From contig NZ_BMOC01000005.1 of the NCBI RefSeq assembly GCF_014646875.1, forward strand, positions 1-64,000: a DNA stretch of 64,000 nt. Reading direction: 5' to 3'. The stretch is from Halobellus salinus. Lineage in GTDB: Archaea > Halobacteriota > Halobacteria > Halobacteriales > Haloferacaceae. This document shows, piece by piece, positions 18,276 to 25,308 of the stretch (positions within the stretch are counted from its first letter, which is position 1; each line of letters starts with the position of its first letter). A model generated the notes under the pieces. That model made no database searches. It worked only from the letters and a program-made list of their open reading frames with translations, and was not told the origin of the DNA. A program made the position numbers and the translations under genes.

Positions 18276-18536
18276 TCACTCCGCGTGGAGCGGGCCGGTG
18301 AAACTCACGTCCAAGACCCCCTCTCTGATCGCGTACTCCAGCCGGGCGTCCAGCGGCATCTCCCCCCAGTCGTCCGGTCGGTCGGACTCCGGAACCTCCC
18401 GAAGGCGGTCAACGAGTGTCCGGTTGAGAAACCGTCCGTTGTCCCCGCAGTCCGGGCAGGTCAGGACGATCAACCGGACCCGGTAGGGGCGGCCTTCCAC
18501 GCGCTCGCAGTTCGGACACACGTACGAGTTGGTCAC
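18276..18536 (-). CDS. small zinc-ribbon protein (86 aa)
   Basis: Begins VTNSYVCPNCERVEG and continues with LTCPDCGDNGRFLNR, so one four-cysteine zinc ribbon in the first 45 residues, then an acidic C-terminal part (DDWGEMPLDARLEYAIREGV). The GTG at 18534-18536 is chosen because the frame before it is Pro/Ser-rich and lies over the divergent promoter region. Family not recognised. It is divergent from the LOV-domain kinase (111 bp between starts). Confidence 0.62.
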   Translation of the reverse strand: MTNSYVCPNCERVEGRPYRVRLIVLTCPDCGDNGRFLNRTLVDRLREVPESDRPDDWGEMPLDARLEYAIREGVLDVSFTGPLHAE

Positions 18537-18647
18537 TACCGATCGGTACGGACCGGAGGAACTCGAAGGTAGCGGTTGGGCCACCGGCGTGCCCGCGTGA
18601 CAACGCAATCCGAACTAAGAAGTGTCTTCCACCGCAGATTCACACGA

Positions 18648-20420
18648 ATGAACCGTGGCGATCTCGTCGGGCCCGTGGTTGTTCACTCGGCCGGCACGAT
18701 CACGTACGCCAATAGGGAGTTCTGTGAGCTTGTCGGCGTCGACGCGCCGGCAACCGTCGTCGGAACGCCGCTCGGACAGTTCGTCGCCGACGCCGACCGG
18801 GACCGACTCGCCGACCACTTCGACCGACTGGGCCGAAACGAGAAGCCGGCGTACGGGCTCGCGGTGGAACTCAAACCCGACGGAGGCGTCCGGACCCACG
18901 TGGTCACGGTTAGCTCGCACGTGGAGTGGGCGGGCGAAACCCGGATCCACACCTCGGTGATGGACCTCGGGGACACGAGTGGGCGCTTGGCGACCACGCC
19001 ACGCGAGACTGCGGCCCACCGCTCCCCGATCGGCGTCACGATCGCCGACGCCACCGCCGACGACGAGCCGCTGGTGTACGTGAACGACACGTTCGTCGAA
19101 CTCACGGGCTACACCCGCGAGGAGGCGATCGGACGCAACTGCCGGTTCCTCCAGGGGCCGGACACACGCGAGGAGCCGGTTGCGGAGATGCGGGCGGCCA
19201 TCGACGCTGAGCGCTCGGTCACGGTGACCCTGCGGAACTACCGCACGGACGGTTCGATGTTCTGGAACCGAGTCACGATCTCGCCGGTCCGCGACGCGGC
19301 GGGGACCGTTACCCACCTCCTGGGGTTCCAAGAGGACGTCTCGGAAACGAAGCTCAACGAACACGAGAGAGCGCTGTTTCAGACACACACCGAGATGTCC
19401 GACCAGGTGATGTTCGTCACCGATGTCAACGGGGTGATCGAGTACGTCAACCCCGCTTTCGAGCGGGTCACCGGATACACCGCCGCCGAAGCCGTCGGGA
19501 AGACACCCCGTATCCTGCAGTCCGGACGACAGGACAAGGCGTTCTACGAGGAGATGTGGGAGACCATCACCGCGGGCGAGGTCTGGGAGGCGGAGCTCAC
19601 GAACCGCACCAAATCCGGCGAGCTCTACCGGTCGAAGCAGAAGATCGTCCCGGTCACGGACGATTTGGGAGCGGTGACGCACTTCGTCGCGCTCGAACCC
19701 GACGTCACCGACGAGCGGCTCAGGACTCAGGCGCTCGACGTCCTCAACCGCATTCTCCGGCACAACGTCCGGACCTCGGTCAACGTGATCGAGGGTTACA
19801 CCGAACTGCTCGAATCCGGCGTTGAGGGGGCCGAACGCCGTTCCGCCATCCGGACGATCCGCGAGCGGACGGCCGCGCTACAGGAGATCAGCGATCAGAC
19901 CACCCGGCTCCGGGAACTCATCCAGGCCGAGACGGACCCGTCACCCCTCCCGGTCGGCGACATCGCGGGGCTCGTCGACGACCTCCAAGAGGCGTATCCT
20001 GACGCGACACTGTCGGCGACGATCGAGAGTGGCGGCGACCGAACGATCCAGAACGGCTCGATGTTCGCCTTCGCGCTCGAGGAACTCGTCGAAAACGCGG
20101 TGGTCCACGCTGACCGCGACCCGGCGCGCGCCGATGTCACTGTCACCGACTCCGTGGTCGACAACACCGTCACCGTCGAAGTCGCGGACAACGGCCCGGG
20201 GATTCCGGAGTCCGAGTGGGAGGTCATCAAAACAGGGACCGAAACGCCGTTGCAGCACACCAATAGCATCGGGCTCTGGGTGATCTACTGGTCGGTAACC
20301 ACGTTTGGTGGCTCGATTGACCTGTCGGCCAACCAGCCCCGCGGGAGCGTCTTCACTGTACAGGTGCCGGTGGAGACCGCGCCGGCGGAGCGGTCCGAGT
20401 CACGGGGGCCCGCGGAGTAA
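18648..20420 (+). CDS. PAS-LOV-PAS sensor histidine kinase, putative blue-light receptor
   Basis: 590 aa, soluble. PAS (about 8-110), a LOV-type PAS (about 125-235), a third PAS (about 245-355), then a kinase core: phosphoacceptor His372 in RILRHNVRTSVN, N box ELVENAVVHADR, and DNGPGIPESEWEVI. The middle PAS has the photoactive-cysteine motif GRNCRFLQG (Cys165), flavin-contact residues in LRNYRTDGSMFWNRVTISP and the signalling Gln228 (LLGFQEDVSE), which are the canonical LOV FMN-binding features. It should form a flavin-cysteinyl adduct in blue light. The stop is 3 bases before the photolyase start, so the two form an operon. No response regulator is adjacent. Confidence 0.85.
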   Translation: MNRGDLVGPVVVHSAGTITYANREFCELVGVDAPATVVGTPLGQFVADADRDRLADHFDRLGRNEKPAYGLAVELKPDGGVRTHVVTVSSHVEWAGETRIHTSVMDLGDTSGRLATTPRETAAHRSPIGVTIADATADDEPLVYVNDTFVELTGYTREEAIGRNCRFLQGPDTREEPVAEMRAAIDAERSVTVTLRNYRTDGSMFWNRVTISPVRDAAGTVTHLLGFQEDVSETKLNEHERALFQTHTEMSDQVMFVTDVNGVIEYVNPAFERVTGYTAAEAVGKTPRILQSGRQDKAFYEEMWETITAGEVWEAELTNRTKSGELYRSKQKIVPVTDDLGAVTHFVALEPDVTDERLRTQALDVLNRILRHNVRTSVNVIEGYTELLESGVEGAERRSAIRTIRERTAALQEISDQTTRLRELIQAETDPSPLPVGDIAGLVDDLQEAYPDATLSATIESGGDRTIQNGSMFAFALEELVENAVVHADRDPARADVTVTDSVVDNTVTVEVADNGPGIPESEWEVIKTGTETPLQHTNSIGLWVIYWSVTTFGGSIDLSANQPRGSVFTVQVPVETAPAERSESRGPAE

Positions 20421-20423
20421 GGG

Positions 20424-21572
20424 GTGGTGGACGCACCCGCTGTGCGTCTCGGCGACCGTCCTCGGAAGGCCGCGATTCCGAGATTCGGACCCGACGAGTC
20501 CGGGACTGTCGTCTGGCACCGCGAGCACCTCCGGGTGCGCGACCACCCCGCCGTTGCGGCGGCGGCCGCCGACGCCGACCACTTCCTCCCGGTGTTCGTC
20601 TTCGATCCGTCGTTCTACGGTGCAACCGGGGTGGCGTCCGACGCCCGGATCGGGTTCCTCCACGACTGCCTCGCCGACCTCTACGGCCAGTACCGAGCGG
20701 CCGCGGACGCGGGGCTCACGCTCGCCCACGGCGACCCGATCGAGGTGCTCGGGCGGTTCCGCGACGCCGGGTGGGATGTCGTCGCCGCGGCTTCGCTCAC
20801 GGGACGATACGGCCTGGAACGCGACCGCAGAGCCCGCGCCGAGGTCGGGGTCTCGTTCGTTGACGGCGACGGTCTCGTCAGGGGGGTCGACCGGCCGCGG
20901 GACGGGTGGAGCGACCGCGTTGAGGCGTGGCTGACCGACGACCACGACACCTGGGACCCCGACTCGGTCAGTGTCCACGCGGCCGAAACAGGCGTCACAA
21001 TCGACGGCGTCGACGCCGCCTACGGGATCGACCCCGAGAAGTCGAAGGTTCCGGACGGCGGCACCACGCCCGCGAGGCGGAAACTCGCGGCGTTCGTCGA
21101 TCGGATCCGGGCGTATCCCGGAACCATCTCCGCGCCGGTTGACGCCCGCGGCGGCACCAGCGGGCTCTCGCCGCACCTCAAGTTCGGGTGTCTGTCGGTC
21201 AGGCAGGTCTACCAGTGCGTCGTCGCGAACGCGCCTGCGTGCCGGGGGACCGACATGTTCGTCTCCCGGCTGTTCTGGAACAAACACTACGAACAGAAAC
21301 TCGAAGACTGGCCCGGGTGGCTCGACTCCGCCGTCAACCCCGTGCTGAAAGGATTCAACGCCGACCGTCGGGACGACGAGCTGATCGCGGCGTGGAAGGC
21401 GGGCGAGACCGGCTACCCGATGGTCGACGCGTCGATGCGGTGTCTCGCCGAGACCGGGTGGATAAACTCCCGGATGCGGGCGCTGTGTGCGTCGTTTTAC
21501 AGGCTGTCGAGGCGAATGCCACGGGGCTTGACCCCGTGGATGAAGCCGACAACTCGTGAACCAACCGATTAA
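20424..21572 (+). pseudogene. photolyase/cryptochrome-family gene, 3' end lost
   Basis: Residues 1-359 match a DNA photolyase: N-terminal antenna domain (VVWHREHLRVRDHP), then the helical domain (SPHLKFGCLSVRQVY, SRLFWNKHYEQKL, GETGYPMVDASMRCLAETGW, NSRMRALCASF). Family members are about 450-520 aa. At base 21500 the frame runs into an IS200/IS605-type element and ends after 23 foreign residues. The segment that should carry the Asp/Asn/Trp FAD- and substrate-contact region after ..RMRALCASF is absent and is not found beyond the element, so a deletion accompanied the insertion. The product is very probably inactive. GTG start, 3 bp after the LOV kinase. Confidence 0.85.
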
Positions 21573-21893
21573 GCCAGAACATACCAATAACCGAGGGACA
21601 GCGATGTGGTACGACTACCGCTTCCGCGCTTATCTTGACCGAACAGGCGTGACTGCGGAAGCGGAACGTCACATCCACATCCACCGCCAAGCCTACAACC
21701 ACACTCGGTACGAGTACAACGCCCTCAACACCGACGAAGACAACATCGGTTCGGCGTACCAACACCAGAAGCGAGTCACCGAGTGGAAAGACGGGTGGCC
21801 CGTGTTCTCCGACGTTCACGGAAACCGAGGAAACGCGCAACCTGCATATCCACGTCGTGGGTTCCCGCGTGGTCAAACGCGGGAGGATGTCAA
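21501..21893 (+). mobile_element. internally deleted IS200/IS605 (IS1341-type) element
   Basis: Left end follows TTTTAC and contains the hairpin CCACGGGG/CCCCGTGG (21519-21539). A tnpB start (MWYDYRFRAYLDRTGVTAEA, ATG 21604) runs for about 73 residues, then jumps to the typical right end (gaaaccgaggaaacgcgcaa) with hairpin CCCGCGT/ACGCGGG at 21864-21883 and terminus gaggatgtcaa at 21893. About 1 kb of tnpB is missing. Both end hairpins are kept, so mobility in trans is conceivable. Confidence 0.8.
21604..21830 (+). pseudogene. tnpB: tnpB 5' fragment
   Basis: About 73 N-terminal residues of a haloarchaeal IS1341-type TnpB (RNA-guided nuclease family): HRQAYNHTRYEYN and KRVTEWKDGWPVFSDVHG are family hallmarks. 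The RuvC catalytic residues and zinc ribbon are missing because of the internal deletion. Not functional. Confidence 0.75.
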
Positions 21894-21959
21894 GGTCTTC
21901 GAAGCCTGTCCCGGCCGACCCGCCAGCACGGTTTTGTCTGTCGGGCCCTCAGTTCGGGT

Positions 21960-22388
21960 ATGGACGGCTACGACGCGGTGCTGATCTACGACGGCGAATG
22001 TCCGTACTGCTCGGTCGCGGCGCGGACGCTCGAGGCCCTCGATCGCGTGGGCGCGATCTCGTGGTACGACGACGACGCCCAGGCGTTTCTCGGCGCGCAG
22101 TTCGGGGAGGCGCCCTTCGCGATGTTCCTGGTTGACCGCCGCCGCGAGCGCGTCTACGCCGGCCGGTCGGCCGCCGAGGAACTGGCCGACCGCGCGGGGA
22201 CGCCCGGAGTCGTCGGGGCCCTGGTCCGGGACAACTACGACCGGATCGCGACGGTCGTCGGCATCGCCAGCGGCCGCGGCCGCGCCCCCGACGACTACCA
22301 CGACATCTACCGGCTCGACGACGAGGCGTCAGCGCTGTTCGATCGGCTCGCCGCCGCCGCCGCAGAACAGCCCGAATCCATCGCCTGA
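21960..22388 (+). CDS. DCC-family thiol-disulphide oxidoreductase-like protein
   Basis: 142 aa. The DUF393/DCC signature YDGECPYCSVAARTL sits at residues 9-23 with a CPYC active-site pair, followed by a thioredoxin-like fold region (APFAMFLVDRRRERVYAGRSA). The C-terminal half is acidic. Role likely redox or electron transfer; substrate unknown. ATG 21960 begins the motif region directly. Followed after 3 bp by the GIY-YIG gene. Confidence 0.8.
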   Translation: MDGYDAVLIYDGECPYCSVAARTLEALDRVGAISWYDDDAQAFLGAQFGEAPFAMFLVDRRRERVYAGRSAAEELADRAGTPGVVGALVRDNYDRIATVVGIASGRGRAPDDYHDIYRLDDEASALFDRLAAAAAEQPESIA

Positions 22389-22391
22389 CCC

Positions 22392-22934
22392 GTGCCGACT
22401 GACGCGGGCGGCGCCGCCGTCGTGCTCGATCCGGACACGATCGCCGACGGTACCGACACCCTTGGCGTCGGCACCGGCGACGCCCCGCCGGGGACCTACG
22501 TTCTGGTCTTCGGGGTCGACCCGGGTGCGACGATCGATGTTGGGGCGCTCGGGACCGCCGAGTTTCCGTCCGGCGCGTACGCCTACGTCGGGAGCGCGTT
22601 CGGCCCGAGCGGGCTCGGGCGCGTCGACCGCCACCGCCGGGTGGCCGCGGGCTCTCACGACGTGCGACACTGGCACGTCGACTACCTCGGGGGCCACGCC
22701 GCGGCGTCGCTGGATGCCGTCGTCGCCGCACCGGACGCCGACATCGAGTGCCGACTGGCGGCCGCACTCCGTGACGGAGTTGCCGGCGCTGACTCCGACG
22801 GTGACGCCCCGCTGCCGGGGTTCGGCGCCTCCGACTGCGACTGTCCGGCCCACCTCGTCGCCGGCGCGAACGCGGGCCACCTCCGGGGGGTCGCGGTCGA
22901 TGCGGTGAAGAATGCCGCGCCGAGGCGTCGGTGA
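22392..22934 (+). CDS. GIY-YIG/DUF123 family protein
   Basis: 180 aa. GTYVLVFGVD (residues 37-46) and FPSGAYAYVGSAFGPSGLGRVDRHRR are the two strands and catalytic-Arg region of the DUF123 branch of GIY-YIG domains, often linked to endonuclease III. HWHVDYL (about residues 97-103) and a late C..DC Cys motif near residue 152 complete the domain. Likely a DNA-repair or structure-specific nuclease, untested. GTG start 22392, same operon as the DCC gene. Confidence 0.72.
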   Translation: MPTDAGGAAVVLDPDTIADGTDTLGVGTGDAPPGTYVLVFGVDPGATIDVGALGTAEFPSGAYAYVGSAFGPSGLGRVDRHRRVAAGSHDVRHWHVDYLGGHAAASLDAVVAAPDADIECRLAAALRDGVAGADSDGDAPLPGFGASDCDCPAHLVAGANAGHLRGVAVDAVKNAAPRRR

Positions 22935-22942
22935 CCCGACCG

Positions 22943-23935
22943 TCAGTCGAACATACCGGTCGACATGTACCGTTCGCCACCGTCCCAGTAAACCGTGATC
23001 ACGAGCGGCAGGTCGTCACTCTCGGTCCGCAGGTCGCTGCCGACCGTTCCACCCGGCTCGTCGGGGAGAACGTAGCCGTCCGCGTCGGCCCCGTCGTCGA
23101 CGGCGTCCGGATCCGCCAGCCGCTCGGCCACCCGCTTGGCCGCGAGGTTCGACGCCCCGGAGGATTGGCCCACCAAGATCCCCTCCTCGCGGGCGAGTCG
23201 ACGGCACTCCGTTTCTGCGTCTTCGATAGTGACCGTTTCGACGTCGTCGAGCAGGTCCGTGTCCAGGTTCGGGGAGACGAACCCCGGACCCATCCCCTGA
23301 AAGTCGTGGGCCGCGGGGTCCCCGCCGGACAGGACGGGGGAGTTCGCGGGCTCGACCGCTACGACCTCCATGTCCGGGAACTCCTCGCTGAGCCGCCGCC
23401 CGATCCCCGTGACCGTGCCGCCGGTGCCCACACCCGCCACGAGGGCGTCGACGCTCCGATCACCGATCTGTTCCAGGATCTCGGGACCGGTCGTGAGGTA
23501 GTGCGCTCGCGGGTTCTCGGGGTTCTCAAACTGCCGGAGTTGGATCGCTCCGTCCTCGCGCTCGATCTCGTCAGCGCGGTCTTTCGCGTCGGAGATGTCG
23601 CCGGCGACGAGTTCGATGTCGGCGCCGTAGGCACGCATCACCTGGCGGCGCTCCGGCGACTGGGACTCGGGCATCACCACCGTGAGGTCGTACCCCTTCG
23701 CGGCCGCGACGACCGCGAGCCCGATCCCGGTGTTGCCGCTCGTGGGTTCGACGAGGTCGTCGCCGGGTGAGATCTGCCCGTCGCGCTCGGCGGCCTCGAC
23801 CATCGCCAGCGCGGGGCGGTCCTTGGCCGACCCGCCGGGGTTCTTCGATTCGACCTTCGCGGCGACCGTGACCCCCGGCGGCGACTCCACCCGGACCAGC
23901 GGAGACCCGATCGTGTCGAGGATGGTGGCGTGCAT
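22943..23935 (-). CDS. cysK: PLP-dependent cysteine synthase
   Basis: 330 aa. PLP lysine Lys38 in ESKNPGGSAKDRPA, phosphate loop TSGNTG, and the glycine loop GVGTGGTVTGIGRR mark the O-acetylserine sulphhydrylase/cystathionine-synthase family. It makes cysteine from an activated serine and sulphide. A C-terminal extension of about 50 residues ends VITVYWDGGERYMSTGMFD. Start ATG at 23933-23935; the longer open frame beyond it is discarded. It is divergent from the CGDC thioredoxin gene (144 bp between starts). Confidence 0.9.
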   Translation of the reverse strand: MHATILDTIGSPLVRVESPPGVTVAAKVESKNPGGSAKDRPALAMVEAAERDGQISPGDDLVEPTSGNTGIGLAVVAAAKGYDLTVVMPESQSPERRQVMRAYGADIELVAGDISDAKDRADEIEREDGAIQLRQFENPENPRAHYLTTGPEILEQIGDRSVDALVAGVGTGGTVTGIGRRLSEEFPDMEVVAVEPANSPVLSGGDPAAHDFQGMGPGFVSPNLDTDLLDDVETVTIEDAETECRRLAREEGILVGQSSGASNLAAKRVAERLADPDAVDDGADADGYVLPDEPGGTVGSDLRTESDDLPLVITVYWDGGERYMSTGMFD

Positions 23936-24079
23936 CGTCTCCGGATTCGTCGGTGGCGCACAAGACGGTGACGGCGCCCGTCCGGGCGTGCCGGTATCGC
24001 TGACGGGTTCGATGGTCTCCGTCGTCCGCCGTCCGTCGACACCGCGGGGTTTAGGCCCTCGGCCGGTGTATCGGACGGT

Positions 24080-24484
24080 ATGTCCGAAACAGACCCCGGG
24101 GCCGAAGCCACCGCCGAGCAACTCGAGACGATGCGGCCGAACCCCGCGTGGAGCGCCGACGCCTACGAGGATGTCGTCGACGCACTCTCCGAGGAGGGGC
24201 TTGTCTTTCGCGTGTGGGGCGGCGACTGGTGCGGCGACTGCCGGAGACAGCTTCCAGACTTCGGGGCCGCGCTCGACGCCGCGGACGTCCCGGACGACTG
24301 CGTCCACCACCACCCCGTGGAAAAAGACGATGACGGGAGCAAGGCCGGCCCCGAGGTCGAGGCGTACGGGATCGAACGCATCCCGACTGTCGTCGTCGAG
24401 CGCGACGGCGAGGCGGTCGCTCGGTTCGTTGAGGACGAAGGCGTTCCGATCGCGGTCTACCTCGCCGACGGGCTGTCCGGGTAG
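24080..24484 (+). CDS. thioredoxin-fold protein with CGDC motif
   Basis: 134 aa. VWGGDWCGDCRRQLPDFGAA (residues 45-64) gives a CGDC active site instead of CGPC, and the cis-proline region IERIPTVVVERDG follows. CGDC thioredoxins are common in haloarchaea and probably reduce protein disulphides or peroxidases. Divergent from cysK, which suggests a shared role in thiol metabolism. Confidence 0.85.
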   Translation: MSETDPGAEATAEQLETMRPNPAWSADAYEDVVDALSEEGLVFRVWGGDWCGDCRRQLPDFGAALDAADVPDDCVHHHPVEKDDDGSKAGPEVEAYGIERIPTVVVERDGEAVARFVEDEGVPIAVYLADGLSG

Positions 24485-24594
24485 GCCGGCGTGCGGATCC
24501 GGGGCGGAAACGCCGTATCAGCGCCGCTTTCACTCAAACAGGCGTTTGAGCTTCCGGGCGGATTAACGCCGCAACTCCCGTGGGTAGCGGTACA

Positions 24595-25308
24595 ATGTCT
24601 ACCGTCGATCCGTTCGCGTCCACAAAATCCCTCCGCGGCGTCGGCCGGCAGTTCCTGGGCGCGCCGCTCCGCGCCCGGACGTACAGACACCTGTTGTACC
24701 TCGTGTTGGCGTTTCCGCTCGGCGTCGTGTACTTCGTCGGGTTCGTCACCGGGACCGCGGCCGGTCTCGGACTGCTTGTCACGTGGGTCGGGCTGCCGAT
24801 CCTCCTCCTCACGCTCGTGGCCGCCGCGGCCGCCGCCGGAATCGAAGCCCGACTCGCGACCCGGCTCGTCGGCGTCGACGCCGCCGTACCCGTGTTCCTC
24901 CGGGAGTTCGACGTCAACGACGGCCTCGCCGTTCCCGGGGACGGGTTCGTCGACGCGGTCCGACGCCTCGTGACCACCCCCTCAACGTGGACGGCTGTCG
25001 TGCTCTTGGTGTACAAGTTCGTCTTCGGGACCGCGGCGTTCGTCGCCGTCACCACGGTCGGGTCGGTGTCCGCGGCGCTGCTCGCCGCGCCGTTCGTCTA
25101 CGACGACCCGGCCGGGGTCGTGTCGAGTGCGGCGGCCGCCGGCCAGTACCGGGTCGGGTCGTGGACGGTGGGGAGCCTTCCGGAGGCGCTCGCGGTTGCC
25201 GCTGGCGGCGTCGTCGTTCTAGTCGTCGGGCTGAACCTCCTGAACGGGCTCGCGAGGTTCCACGCCCGCTCGGTCGCCGGGATCCTGCGGGTCGGAACGG
25301 GCGACTAG
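24595..25308 (+). CDS. membrane protein with sensor-type (putative DUF/sensor) domain
   Basis: 237 aa. Residues 30-80 hold two TM helices (LLYLVLAFPLGVVYFVGF, LLVTWVGLPILLLTLVAAAA), and residues 125-165 and 190-222 two more, an arrangement seen in the sensor domain of haloarchaeal and actinobacterial kinases but here without a kinase. Ligand unknown. ATG 24595 is preferred to the in-frame ATG 5 codons earlier because it starts MSTVDPFAS. Convergent with the DUF255 gene; the two stops overlap by 4 bases. Confidence 0.68.
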   Translation: MSTVDPFASTKSLRGVGRQFLGAPLRARTYRHLLYLVLAFPLGVVYFVGFVTGTAAGLGLLVTWVGLPILLLTLVAAAAAAGIEARLATRLVGVDAAVPVFLREFDVNDGLAVPGDGFVDAVRRLVTTPSTWTAVVLLVYKFVFGTAAFVAVTTVGSVSAALLAAPFVYDDPAGVVSSAAAAGQYRVGSWTVGSLPEALAVAAGGVVVLVVGLNLLNGLARFHARSVAGILRVGTGD

